A stretch of DNA of 64,000 nt, from NCBI GenBank assembly GCA_964017065.1, contig OZ024787.1, forward strand, positions 6,958,996-7,022,995, read 5' to 3'. The notes under the pieces were generated by a model that made no database searches, was not told the origin of the DNA, and worked only from the letters and a program-made list of their open reading frames with translations. Made by a program: the position numbers and the translations under genes. Each line of letters starts with the position of its first letter. The stretch's first letter is position 1. The stretch is from Haliclona indistincta. Its lineage: Eukaryota > Porifera > Demospongiae > Haplosclerida > Chalinidae. This document shows, in pieces, positions 54,701-64,000 of this stretch.

Positions 54701-55589
54701 GAGCCGTGTTATTTTCCAGTTGCACGCTTTCAATTAGCACAGTATTGTTGGCTGCTCCTCCTCTAAACACCACTGAAATACCTCCTCCTCTACCAAGACC
54801 AAAGTATCCGCTGGGATTGACTATTGGAGACAGAAATGAAAACTGTCCACTACCAGCTGTGTTACCAGTAAAGATGGAGTTAGCTATAGTACAGAATGAC
54901 CGAGAAGTGGCATCGTTAGCCTCTATTACTAACCCTCCTCCTCCTGCATGCAAGGCTGCCTGGGGTTGCTTGTCTGACAAGCCATTGTGCATAAAGTGAC
55001 TCTTATCTATACAAACCACATCCATTGGGTTGTAAAGGATGACACCAGTGCCATTTGACTCAATAATGTGAACTTCAGCTAATTGTACAATTTTGCAAAA
55101 TCTGAAAAGTACTGCAACTTGAATTTTCAGAATAGCTGAAGAATATCCTCTAACATACTGACTGGTGCTGTTGTGCAACGCACCACATCCGACAATTTTT
55201 ATATTTTTAATTTTTATTTCTGAGCACTCAAAGAAAGCCAGACCAGCCAATGGCTGACAAGTAATGACTACCTCACCTTCGCTGCCATTACCCATAATAG
55301 CTAGCTGTGATACATTCCTGAGCTGAGTCTCACTGCCATCGTGCAGCTGGTGTTGTCCTGGTTGGAGGAGGATGGTGATGGAGTGGTTGTAGTGCTGGGC
55401 TCCTTTGAAGGCCAGATTGAGAGAGAGGCAGGGAGTGGAGTAGCCTCCCTTCCAGCACGAAGAGTCATCGATACCAGTCTGGCTGACATAGATCAGCTTT
55501 TGGCTTGATAGAGTGAAAACTTGCTGAGCCAATAGTGTAAAAAGTATGAAGGAAGCAATATCCATCAATGAAAAATCTAAATAATTCAT
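51771..55589 (-). CDS. Beta-helix ectodomain, multi-pass membrane receptor 2
   Basis: Uninterrupted frame of 1,272 aa from the ATG at 55589 (a second ATG at 55565 is possible). Same plan as the 5481-9221 gene: signal peptide, Gly-rich beta-helix repeats (GRGGGISV, FGGGIFLVF, SGGGVFI, KKGGGITV, NNGGAIYVETC), Cys-rich stalk (YITICGSCTDPDYG, CAKC), then about 8-10 membrane segments with the shared NGNLNAFILYSQ motif, and a tail ending in a YADRVLHPSEYK-like block also found in receptor 1. The first about 140 residues and the membrane part are close to receptor 1; the mid-ectodomain differs much more. The distinct signal-peptide sequence shows that the 5' ends have separate histories. Probable cell-surface recognition receptor; mechanism unknown. 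Confidence 0.87.
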   Translation of the reverse strand: MNYLDFSLMDIASFILFTLLAQQVFTLSSQKLIYVSQTGIDDSSCWKGGYSTPCLSLNLAFKGAQHYNHSITILLQPGQHQLHDGSETQLRNVSQLAIMGNGSEGEVVITCQPLAGLAFFECSEIKIKNIKIVGCGALHNSTSQYVRGYSSAILKIQVAVLFRFCKIVQLAEVHIIESNGTGVILYNPMDVVCIDKSHFMHNGLSDKQPQAALHAGGGGLVIEANDATSRSFCTIANSIFTGNTAGSGQFSFLSPIVNPSGYFGLGRGGGISVVFRGGAANNTVLIESVQLENNTAQFGGGIFLVFHDGTKGNNVSVANTRVARNKAMAMTDAFTSGGGVFITYVAIKANYPFNNTVTINSAQFILNEAKKGGGITVYAQRDTDHHCSPTGNKLLITNCAFDKNAASAGSSVIISQSEKDRWPLLVTTVCDSNFTNAQCGYSCTSSVLIDSLPLIFKGALIFSGNRLSALGLYSSSIELLPSTQLQFINNIAHNGAALYIADCGSVVVNNCTSLSFKNNTAGNNGGAIYVETCEFDEAENCFIRHSNPALHPDDWNTSFTFFGNQDQANYYSLENSIYIDSIQSCIWSDSSKQQTAFCWNGWSYRDTSGVKDYCLNQLKSGPNYIKKSGLTKYIVYPGECINLFRVITVFDIWDHDITNRTYLQTDVLSDATDILTINSYSPYEHCYCSYFPLPNCLLPYQLAYRPCGTHDVLLQTNCSNEYYNYTSQILVHPPRLPDGIVLDIAFKLCDNKTTCDYGECRPNYNNQYMYVCYNAVGEKYNYSSYDYDCESNYKSRCIFPYITICGSCTDPDYGIAINFPHFTCAKCEPFNAAIYICLGILPVLILMAILTVFNINIVNGNLNAFILYSQMVTLQFPGLGYTGWVPNTGLVYFNYYFLGIPLTVYSIWNLNFLTLYRDPFCIPGIRTAVGVILLQYVTAACPLLFIIVSYTWIQCYNNGYRLVVYTTRPVHRLLAHLWRKLKIQPSLIDTYAGLLLLAYMRFLAVSAKLLQSIAIDAQSSSPLETMTVHATLGAIAVLCLIVFNLLPMTVVSLYHLKIFQQFLTWCRLNRPGLHALVDAYQGCFKNSATDGKERRYFAGIYLLFRFCYVAFFVTFLSPVIYFQVQNVALNPLGTAEACLSVAMIGIILLLQPYKQKFHNIIDFLIIFYMGVIGGLSSANFSLFVTIGPLFLPFLVLFSYNIYRLLKCCWCACVAWTARRNESENDERDYSQLENQPAIAPLTTTTEVSLDNYVHDELYADRVLHPSEYKLFD

Positions 55590-56141
55590 GATCAGTTGTC
55601 ACATGTACATTTATAGTTTACCTGATAAGTAAGAAATGATAGACTACTTGACTTTCTGCTTTTCTAGCTATACACGTAGCAAAAGGAATGAACTTGCAGA
55701 TCACTGTTTCACTTTCACACTTGCAGGTTGTTCAAAAAGAGCAAAATTGACATTCTGCTGCAAACTGTTGTAAAAACATGATCTCGACCAGTTATGAGAA
55801 AGTGTAACAAGCATGATGATGATTGTATGTATAAGGCAGATGGACACAGCCATGCTGAGTATGGCAAAACATCACTGCAGTGAAATGAAAACATTTCATA
55901 ATAGCATAACAGACACATCACTGCAGTGAAATGAAAACATTTTAAAATAGCATAACAGGTGCCGATAACACATCACTGCAGTGAAATGAAAACATTTCAA
56001 AATAGCATAACAGGTGCCGATAACACATCACTGCAGTGAAAAAAACATTTCAAAATAGCAAAACAGGTGCCGATGACACATCACTGCGCTCTACTTGGCC
56101 GGGGCCGGGGTCGGTTTTTGATTTTGACCCCGCCTTACAGC
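55590..56141. promoter_or_regulatory. Divergent intergenic region, receptor 2 / RINT1
   Basis: Only about 550 bp separates the two start codons, which point away from each other, so both promoters must lie here. The RINT1 side carries tandem repeats (55865-56090). Immediately before the RINT1 ATG is a GC-rich GGCCGGGGCCGGGGTC stretch (56098-56113). No TATA box is convincing. Confidence 0.6.
55865..56090. repeat. About 50-54-bp tandem repeat (five copies) in the RINT1 upstream region
   Basis: Units read ACATCACTGCAGTGAAATGA then AAACATTTCAAAATAGCATA then ACAGGTGCCGATA. The first four have the CACTGCAGTG palindrome; the last breaks off at CACTGCGCTC. Confidence 0.93.
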
Positions 56142-58740
56142 ATGGCGCTCACACAAAAGCAGCTCGACGAATTCGCGAACGAGAGATTAGGAGACAATTA
56201 CAAGATTCTTCCTGACGTGCTTTGTGAGCTAGAAAGAGAACGTGAACAACTGATACTCCGAGTAAGTAAAAAATCGAGTCAAAAACGCCAGACAGTTGAC
56301 AGACATAGCTAGACCTTAGACGCGAGGCTGGTTGTGCATTATTAGAACTAAATCTGTTCATGAATACTTGTGCTTGAGAGTCCATGTATGTACACAAAGC
56401 CTAGTTTGTTTATGGAGTTCTTCACTACTTTGTTTTGTAGTTGTCAGGAGGAGGCGGGGTCAGTGGAGGAGGTGGGGTCAGCTGTGAATCAGGCTCTACC
56501 GAGTGGGAAAGAGTTGCTGCTGATGTGCAGAGCACAACAAGAGAACTGTCAGTTGTTCACTCTAGAGTCGCTACCATTCTGCGCGACCATGGGAGGGAGA
56601 ATGGAGAGGTGGAGTTAACTTCAGCTCAGTCAGTCAAGGCGGCTAGTGGTATCCGCCATCTTGTCTTGGAGCTGGTGGAGGGAGAGCGTTTGAGAAAATA
56701 CCTATCCTGGGTGAGACAGGTACATCAGCTCAGGTGAGCAGACTGCAAACATAATATTAGTTTGTGTATTGTTGCATCATTGGAAGAGTAATCTTGTGCA
56801 ATAAAAATTAATTTAGTTGCTGCATTTGTGACCAACAATCGCAGTTTATTACTGTATGAGAAGCACGTTTAATCATCAAAATTCATTAAAGTGCAAATAA
56901 TACAAGCAGAGCACTGCTTGGCTCTGCCCACCGAGCCATAATTTACTAACTGCAGTGAAACCTCTCTAAGGCGGACACCATTGGAACCAACAAAAATTGT
57001 CCATTATAGAGAGGCTGTCCTCTGGTCAGGGGTTTATTATACATTATGTGGGTTATATTTGGGATTCCATTATAGAGGGATGAGGGGTGTCCTCTAAGAG
57101 AGGTTTCACTGTATAATGGTATTTTTGTGTCACTTGTACAGTGCATTACTGTCTGTATGACTATTTACCATTCAGTTCCAAAATTGATGGCAAGGTGTCT
57201 GTTGGGTCACTGAGTGGAGCGGTGGAGGCATTTGAGCAGTTGTGTGCCCTATCCATAGAGCTAGAGGGCAGCAGGTGTGTTCAGCTGGTGTCATTCGTTG
57301 GTCACCAGTGTGAGCAACACAGAATACAACTAAAGGAGAGATTGACAAGGTAAACAAGGGGTTCCTCTCATTTCAATATTCTCATTAAATTTTAGTGGTA
57401 AAGGCTACTGTAAATTTTACAAGTGCATCTTAAATTTTATTGCAAATTTTAACTTAACATTCTAAACTGTTTTTGTTGTCTCTCACTCTCCTCTCTTTTT
57501 CACTCACTCACTCACTCACTCACTCACTCACTCACTCACTCACTCACTCACTCACTCACTCACTCACTCACGCACTCACCAATCTCAGTATATTCTCTGA
57601 CCTGCTCAAAGCCATGGGTTGGCCACTAGTTGGTACAATCTCTTCTAGTGCTGTTGCTGCTCAGGATCACAAGAAAGGAGAATTCATGTTGTGTTTCAAA
57701 CAGTTGTTGGCTCTTGATCCTTCTCATCAGTTCCCAATAGCTGACAGGGAGGTACCCACACTAGGTGACCCACTCCTTTTCCCATTGGAGCTAATGCTGG
57801 CTCCTCTCAGGAAGCGGTTCCGATTCCACTTTTACGGAAATGTCAAGACTAACCTGCCTGATAAAGTTTGGGAATGTGCATGTACATGTACTGAATAAAT
57901 TTATGAACTATTATTCTTCACAGCCAGAATGGTTCTTCACTCAAGTCTCAAACTGGATAAACAGTCACACCCACTTTTTGAAGAACCATGTCCAACCAGC
58001 TCTTGAAGACACTACATTCAAACATGTGGATTCAAAGGTTGTCTGTGTATTTTAATACACATTATTACATAGTACGTCATCTTTGACCAATCGGATTGCT
58101 CTATTCGAGGGCATTAATATAGGTTATTGACCGCGCGTAGCGTCTTCTATAGCAACAGACCGTTGCGTCTTTGCGAGTTTAAAAAATTCACGATGTTATT
58201 GCGCTCACAGAGATGAACTATGTAATAAATCATTTATTGCCCTACACAACTCGGGCATTAACCGACATTAATGACCTCGGGAAAGTCGGTTGCCCTCGTA
58301 CAGTCTCGGGCTGCGCCCTCGACCGTAACTCGGGCAACCGACTTTCCCGCGGTCATTAATGTCGGTTAATGCCCTCGCGTGAGGGCAGTAACTAATACAT
58401 GATTGTCATATTATTATTTCTGCATAGACTGAATTCATACGGGGCTTGCTTCAAGAAGTGGACAAGCGCTTGCGTCACAGTATCTCTCTGTCAGGAGGGA
58501 GCCCCTCCAATGAGCGACCACTAATTGACGATGATTACCTCATGTCTCATCTTGTTGACGAGCTGTTGCTGTTCGAAAAAGAGTTGAGAAATGTTCACTC
58601 CTACCCTCCTCTCTTGCCTAGCTGCATGGAGGGACTGCTCAGCGAGGCTCCTCTCTGTCGCTGGCTAAACCTTGAGAAACAATGTGAGAAGGATAGCTGC
58701 TGTCATAATACTCACTCACATACGCTCACCTACTCACCCA

Positions 58741-58796
<56 letters not shown>

Positions 58797-61079
58797 CACA
58801 CTCACACTCACACTCACACTCACATACACACACACACACACACACACACTCTCTCTCTCTCTCTCTCTTTTCTCTCTCATGCAGTTGCTGTAGAAAAGCT
58901 CAAATCCATTATAGAGTCACCCACTGCATGGCAGCCACAGTATGCTGCAGTACTGGAGGAGGATGAGACCAAGGTACCTGAGTGTGCTGAGAATCTCATG
59001 AACCTTATCGCTGGAATCACAGGTGAGTAAGAACCTGTAAGTACAGTCAAGTTGTGTACCGTAAATTTGGAAATTTTTAGTGTCAAAATCTTTTCGTCGT
59101 TCGTCCTTACGATGAAAATTAAATACACGAATTTTACACGCATTGGTTTAATCAATGCACACTCAAGCTAAAATTAGATACGCCAAAAATTTGATAGAAC
59201 AAAATAATTTGGACATGCGAAAATTTCCAGATCTATGGTACATGTATATAGTGAGAGAATGCTGTATGCAAGACTTGATAAAAGGGTTAAAGGAGTTATA
59301 AAATTGATCAAATTCAGATTATGGTAGCCTATACTAAAATGTATTTTTCTTACAGAGCGATACAGATTACTCCCCACACTGTTTCCTCGACTGCGGTTTC
59401 TTGAGCTTCAGTCTGATCTTCTACTTGAGTTCCATCAGGACCTGACCTCTACAGTGACATCACTAGCCACACCTCCTGTCTCTCAACGCTTCATAGCTTA
59501 TCTCAATGCTAGTCACTTTATCACCACTGTGCTGCAGGGATGGGGAGAACAAACGGTGAGAGAGAATGATAGAGAAGCAAGGGAGGACTGTATTTAATAG
59601 TAATACTATGTAATGCAGCGGTTTAATAACAGCTGTAAAAGCGTAAAGCGTGATCCGTGCCTTATTTATTACATTGTGTGATTCAGCTTGGACCCGGTTT
59701 ACGCTCTATGGTTTTAGATTGCAAGAAGTAGTAATACCGCTGTACTGAAATGATCCAAGAAGGCCAAGATTTATTTTATCTGATAAAATTTTTGTGATTA
59801 CTGTGTGGTTTTTGCTGTTATCATTGTTATTTCTTGCTTTTCTCTTTCAGTTTTTCCTTGAGCTCAACTACTATTCACAGCATGTTCATAGTTCCTCTTC
59901 ATCCTCATCTTCAGCACTTACACAGCAATTAGAGGCACTCAGAAAGATCGATCCAGAGTTTGCTGAACTGGAAGGGACAGCATTTGACTCGGTCATAGCT
60001 GGTTTCACTTCACTAACCACTGACATGTTGTCAATGGTGACCAATCACACCATCAACACTCTACAAACAACTCTTAAACCATACCAATCTAACAAGTGAG
60101 CTTTACTACCATCTGTACACAGAAAATTTAGTGCATTAATAATTGTTGTGCCCTCTAGTGTTTGCATAATATCATACAGGAGCTACAAAACTTTTGCTTA
60201 CAAAAATTGGTCAAACTGACCTTTGACCTTTGCAAATTTACTTGCAAAATTGAACAAAAATGCAAAATTATATGTATACGGTATGCAGACGGTACATTTA
60301 GTTGTTAATACAGTATAATGAAGAGATGCCTAATAGTGTAAAATAGGCTTTTGTCCAGGAGACCAGAATTTAAAAATTTCATGGTCTAAAAATTTCGTCC
60401 TCTAATGATAAATTATTTATTGCATTAATTTTTATATGTGTGCTTCAAATTTTTCTCTCCAAATACCAGATGGCATAATATCTCAATTGTAAAGGACTCT
60501 CTTCTCGAAGTGTCTTCTTCCTTGTTGAGGTTCTTAGACACACTCCAGGAGCAGCTCTTCTTCCTTAGCTCTCATCTCTCTCTTCTTCTCTTTCCTCGTC
60601 TTGTCTCAGAGCTATGCGTCTTGATAGATGACCTCATCTTCTCCAAGGTACCTTACAGCATACTCAAGATGTCTAGCAGTTATCATTCTTTCTTTAGGTA
60701 GTATTGCCCAATCACTTCAATACAAGTGGAGCCATTCAACTGACCTTTGACCTTTCTAAAGCTATTATACCTATTTTAGATCGGCATACGGACGTAGATT
60801 ACAAGAACATTCTTAGAAGGTGACTATGTTTCTAGTTTCTGCTTTGTTTATTTATTATCATTGCTTCAATTTTTAACTCTCTTTAGATCATTGGATGCCT
60901 CTCATCTTCTCCAGCAGCTGCCTGGATCTCTAGAGCTATTGAAAAGCTATCTCAAGCCAGCTCTGTCCGGTGATGAGGAGGCTAGTGGACTAGCAGTCTC
61001 CACCCTACAGGACATGAGTATTTGTAGCTTAACACTCAATGAGGCTTACACTATAGTGAAACTGAGAGTAAATAGTTAG
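56142..61079 (+). CDS. RINT1: RINT1 (RAD50-interacting protein 1 / Tip20-like tethering factor)
   Basis: Twelve exons, GT-AG, phases all agree: 56142-56261, 56441-56733, 57176-57349, 57589-57865, 57924-58037, 58428-58683, 58885-59022, 59356-59555, 59851-60095, 60470-60647, 60698-60819, 60887-61079; 769 aa (vertebrate about 790). Diagnostic stretches: LMLAPLRKRFRFHFYGN-KTN, KPEWFFTQVSNWINSHTHFL, LVDELLLFEKELRNVHSYP, KVPECAENLMNLIAGIT, LPTLFPRLRFLELQ, VVLPNHFNTSGAIQLTFDLS. An N-terminal coiled coil (ELEREREQLIL onward) precedes the RINT1/TIP20 domain. In animals RINT1 with ZW10 and NAG forms the NRZ complex tethering Golgi-to-ER vesicles at the ER; it also binds RAD50 in checkpoint control. Introns hold several MITEs and microsatellites. 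Confidence 0.95.
56953..57111. mobile_element. Small TIR element (CAGTGAAACCTCTCT), RINT1 intron 2
   Basis: Ends CAGTGAAACCTCTCTAAG and its near-exact inverse, 159 bp. The right end is followed by TATAA. Looks like a Tc1/mariner-type MITE. Confidence 0.82.
57496..57578. repeat. (CACT)n microsatellite, RINT1 intron 3
   Basis: About 19 CACT units ending 10 bases before the exon 4 acceptor AATCTCAG. Confidence 0.97.
58060..58400. mobile_element. Hairpin MITE, RINT1 intron 5
   Basis: 58252-58294 and 58331-58373 are near-perfect inverted copies (CGGGCATTAACCGACATTAA / inverse; GGAAAGTCGGTTGCCC / inverse). Non-coding. Confidence 0.8.
58739..58880. repeat. (CA)n-(CACT/CACA)n-(CT)n compound microsatellite, RINT1 intron 6
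   Basis: CA repeats, then CACACT units, CA again and CT repeats that run into the exon 7 acceptor (TCTCATGCAG). Confidence 0.97.
59058..59243. mobile_element. TIR MITE (GTACCGTAAATTTGGAAATT), RINT1 intron 7
   Basis: The left end GTACCGTAAATTTGGAAATT pairs imperfectly with the right end AATTTCCAGATCTATGGTAC. A fragment with ACATTTCCAGATCTACGATA also occurs in a Ginger1 intron at about 21378-21400. Confidence 0.7.
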
Positions 61080-61684
61080 TAGCACTTGTCATATATTTTC
61101 ATTGAATTTGGTAATTACATTAGGACCAAAATCTGAATCTATACACCATGTTTGTATAGACACAAAGCGCAGAAACGAAATGTATTCTTTTATTTTGTCC
61201 ATGAAATCAAGAGTAAATAATGTAGAGAGAGTATCGAATGCCATATACATGTAGTGGTAGTGGTACGAACCAGCGTTGCGTAATAACACGTAATTTCTCA
61301 CTTGCCTGTCACGTTACTTCGCACAGAGTGTTTGTATGGGGCTATACAGCGTTCGATACTCTCTCTACATTATTTACTCTTGATGAAATGAAGACCCAGG
61401 ACAAATTCTCTGTCTTATTGGTGTGTATATTGGCAAGACTCCAATGTGATTATTATAATTTTTATAGTGGGTACTCCACCTCTACCAATGTGGTCACATG
61501 TCACAGGCTACAGTTTAGATGAATGTGTGATGTAAATGAAAGTACAAGTAAATTATCATGTTACCCTAATGCATTTCCTAGACCATAGTTTACTTATTGT
61601 GGTCACTGGTACAATAATATTAGAGAAATCTTGTCTTATATAAACTGAATACATGATCAATTCCTCAGTAACTGCTGCAAGTCA
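61080..61684. other. Intergenic with a foldback element at about 61185-61415
   Basis: 61207-61238 and 61352-61383 are exact 32-base inverted copies, and weaker pairing extends outward by about 25 bases. The loop has CACGTAATTTCTCACTTGCC. No gene; the promoter of the following transporter must lie at the right side. Confidence 0.75.
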
Positions 61685-63076
61685 ATGGCTAGTCCACAGG
61701 TTTTTGGTCAACTGAAGCAACGGAGATCACTTGGTAGTAAGAAGATATTGTTGCTACTGGTGTGGCATGCTCTGTTCACATTCTCCTGGTTGACGCTTGT
61801 TAAGGCAAGGCGAGTCTTTTTGCAGATAGACACTTACCAATTTCTTCCGTATCTTTTTGCTCCATTTATTGGTTGGCTTGCTGATGTCAAGTTTGGCAGA
61901 TATGCAGTTATTAGATTTGGTTCAAGAATCTTGTTTTTGACCAGTGTGTATCTCTTTGTCTTTGAACTGATCGCGGCTAGGAAGTTCAGTTCCGTCGAAA
62001 ATACCGGGTGCCCCATATCTCATACTTGCCATACTTCACTATACACGAAACCATGTGATATGCAATATGCATTTTCCAACAGTAGTGTGACTTGCTGTAT
62101 AGAGCTTACTACATTCACTAACTCAATCTTGCCAATAGTATCTGTAATAGTGAATTTTGGTGCCACCTGTTACATGGTAGCCATGCCTCCCTTCCTAACA
62201 GATCAGATAATCGGTCCCACTTCAGATGAGCAAAGTGCAATTGTACAATGGTATTACTGGACAATAATCATTGGCCATGCTTTAACTGAAATTATTTGGC
62301 AGTACTTTGGTTACAATGAAGTCATAATCGGTAAGATTCTTGTGGTTCCTCTTGCTGTGATCATCATCAGTGACTGCTTGTGTCAGCAGTGGTTGGACAG
62401 GACTCATAAGGTCACTAACCCCATCAAGCTCATCATACAGGTACTCAACTACACTAGGAGGCACATATACAGACGCAGTGCCTGTATTAATGAAGAACAA
62501 CTCCCACGAATGAACAGTGCTAAGAATAAGTTTGGAGGACCCTTCACTGAGGTGGAGGTTGAAGATGTTAAGACTGTATTATGCTTGCTTCCAATGGTGG
62601 TATGCTTGAGTCTCTTTGTGGATGGTCTGATTAGTATTCATATTATTCTATACTATTTAAACTCTCGCACTCTCTCAAGGAATTATTGGGTTCCGTTTAT
62701 CTTAATTCCATTTTACCAACTGGTGCTTCGTCATATTATTAACAGCTACAGTTCAAGAAAGTTGAAATGCTTTGGTGCCTGTTTGTTCGTGGCTATACTT
62801 TTCTACTTGATATATATTGATTTATCTTCTAGTACATTATATTTTGTGCATGTAGAATGGTACTGGCAAGTTTATTATGATTTCTTGTTCAGTATCGCAA
62901 AAACTATAGGCAACATTCTTCTGCTAGAGCTCATTATTACTCGATCACCTGACAAGATGAAAGGTCTTGTTCTTGGCTCCATGTTAGCTTGTCAGGGCGT
63001 TGTTATGATTGTCTCAAATTGGACAGTGCGTCTTATAGCTTTTATTTATTATATCACATATCTTATGCATGACTAA
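61685..63076 (+). CDS. POT/SLC15-like major-facilitator transporter
   Basis: Single-exon frame of 463 aa with about 10 hydrophobic segments. The GWLADVKFGRY loop between early helices is the major-facilitator motif A. FLTDQIIGPTSDEQSAIVQWYYW followed by a helix matches the position of the PTR2/POT signature. Expected role: proton-coupled uptake of small peptides or related solutes at a membrane; substrate unknown. The usual ExxER-type motif of bacterial-type POTs is not apparent. The stop at 63076 comes soon after helix 10, shorter than usual 12-helix members. A hydrophobic same-frame stretch continues at 63101-63301, so a small 3' intron or a nonsense change is possible. Confidence 0.75.
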   Translation: MASPQVFGQLKQRRSLGSKKILLLLVWHALFTFSWLTLVKARRVFLQIDTYQFLPYLFAPFIGWLADVKFGRYAVIRFGSRILFLTSVYLFVFELIAARKFSSVENTGCPISHTCHTSLYTKPCDMQYAFSNSSVTCCIELTTFTNSILPIVSVIVNFGATCYMVAMPPFLTDQIIGPTSDEQSAIVQWYYWTIIIGHALTEIIWQYFGYNEVIIGKILVVPLAVIIISDCLCQQWLDRTHKVTNPIKLIIQVLNYTRRHIYRRSACINEEQLPRMNSAKNKFGGPFTEVEVEDVKTVLCLLPMVVCLSLFVDGLISIHIILYYLNSRTLSRNYWVPFILIPFYQLVLRHIINSYSSRKLKCFGACLFVAILFYLIYIDLSSSTLYFVHVEWYWQVYYDFLFSIAKTIGNILLLELIITRSPDKMKGLVLGSMLACQGVVMIVSNWTVRLIAFIYYITYLMHD

Positions 63077-63305
63077 TCTCATGCATGTGATGTATGCTGT
63101 TTGTTCTCAGCATTGTTATTATTATCTTCGTACCTATACATGTACTTTCAGTTGTTTTATAACTTACTTGACGTCATTGTTTTGTTGCACTTTGTACTGC
63201 TTATGATAAAACATTTGATTTCAGTTCTGCAACTGTTTAGCCTAAGTTGGTCATTGATTCAATCTATAATCAGAATCACTGGATTATTAAAGGCACCATA
63301 GCTAG
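63077..63305. other. 3' flank of the transporter with a hydrophobic open stretch
   Basis: After the stop at 63076 the same frame is open to about 63301 and rich in Leu/Phe/Tyr. It could be the missing last helices, read via splicing or broken by a nonsense mutation. Not called as a separate gene. Confidence 0.4.
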
Positions 63306-64000
63306 GTATTAGGGAGACACGGTAGTGTCTCCCTATGTAGGGATGAACGAGAAAACAAGATGGCGGCTACATACAATGTATTAGTGTTCAAACGCTGATA
63401 TTTCGCCTGGTGTTGAATTTTATACGTCTTTAGACACTTATATCTGCTCTCTGGCGTTGCCCCATCTTACAGTAGCAAGGAGATTGCTCGAAATTGTTAC
63501 TAAAGTGACGAACCTGGAAACGGTGAAAATCGAGTTTCGTCATCTTCGTTTTCTTCTTTCTTTCTTTCTTCTTTCTTTCTTTCTTCCACTCGCCTAGCGC
63601 CTTTATGCGAGCAGTGCCGAGACCAAAACATCCACGAACAGTCGTGAAATTCTCCTGGCATGTGCCTTTTGAGCTTTGTTTTTAGCGTAACGGCGATCAA
63701 AGTTCCGCGATTTCTCGATCGTGATCCATTGTCAGCTAAGTGTTAGACGCCATTATTGTGATTGCGCAATACGCACGTGACCAAGCAATGGGTAGCGCAC
63801 GTGACCAAGCAGCTAAAAGTATCGCTGCGCCGTGTGGATCACTATCACGGAGAACACACACCCGGCATTTGTCTGGAGTCTTCGAAGAACGGTAAGCTCG
63901 TGTAGGATCGCCATTCTGCACTTGCCAGATAATTATAACCGCCGTACTATAGGTCTACAAACAAGTGTGGGCGGGGCTCGTTTGCACTGAATGCATGCGT
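63306..64000. repeat. Dispersed repeat, second copy (cf. 47705-48210 and 44160-44400)
   Basis: Starts TTAGGGAGACACGGTAGTGT-CTCCCTA. It matches 47705-48210, then continues into sequence that matches the start of the tandem duplication (GTCTGGAGTC.TCGAAGAACG, GATAATTATAACCG, AAACAAGTGTGGGCGGGGCT). So the two shorter copies are different parts of one longer element. A (CTTT)n run sits at 63550-63585. It runs off the window end. Confidence 0.88.

Noticed and set aside
58672..59030. Thr/His/Ser-rich open frame through the CA/CT repeats
   Set aside because: Microsatellite translation. The frame is intron 6 of RINT1, and splice phases on both sides exclude it.
1..64000. Bacterial symbiont contamination or operons
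   Set aside because: Spliced genes with animal orthologues occur along the window, and no stretch has dense intronless bacterial-type genes or ribosome-binding sites.

Overview
This is nuclear DNA of an animal, most likely a demosponge (Amphimedon queenslandica or a close relative). The genes have many short introns with GT-AG borders, and they include animal orthologues (TANGO6, RINT1), a Frizzled-type CRD membrane protein, a ROC-COR-Death protein and an expanded beta-helix/multi-pass receptor family. About half of the window is transposons or repeats. Species assignment is inference from gene style, not a database match. Layout: 0.4-1 kb, a piggyBac-like MITE. 1-2.8 kb, a broken duplicate of the receptor-head/TANGO6-tail interval. 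2.8-5.2 kb, a 5'-truncated, frameshifted ankyrin-ROC-COR-Death gene. 5.5-9.2 kb, beta-helix receptor 1 (minus). 10.1-14.2 kb, the 8-exon TANGO6 gene (minus). 15.6-17 kb, a MITE and a LINE relic. 19-29.5 kb, three nested elements: a Ty3/gypsy retrotransposon whose 5' LTR holds a 1.44-kb foldback element, which in turn holds a 4.7-kb Ginger1-type DNA transposon. 30-37 kb, two MULE copies around several MITEs. 37-39.6 kb, foldback elements. 39.7-42.6 kb, an Fz-CRD type I membrane protein gene with a duplicated exon. 43-50 kb, a minisatellite, an exact 1,455-bp tandem duplication and MITE families. 50-51.1 kb, a small secreted Cys-rich protein (minus). 51.1-51.7 kb, receptor and TANGO6 relics. 51.8-55.6 kb, receptor 2 (minus). 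56.1-61.1 kb, the 12-exon RINT1 gene. 61.7-63.1 kb, a POT-like transporter. 63.3-64 kb, a dispersed repeat. The most unusual system is a pair of unrelated cut-and-paste transposons, Ginger1 and MULE, that each encode a CXXC zinc finger, the domain that in host proteins reads unmethylated CpG. In Ginger1 it is the C-terminal part of a 9-exon, apparently intact 1,012-aa transposase with a gypsy-integrase-like core; the element is bounded by CCGG target duplications. In the MULE it sits with SWIM and OTU domains, and the terminal repeats are packed with CpG. A CpG-methylation-sensitive mobility or targeting mechanism is a reasonable, untested inference. The host genes have no operon-like relationship. 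TANGO6 and RINT1 are ER/Golgi trafficking genes. The receptors, the ROC-COR-Death gene and the secreted protein form a rapidly evolving cluster, and relics show that the receptor-TANGO6 interval was copied at least twice.
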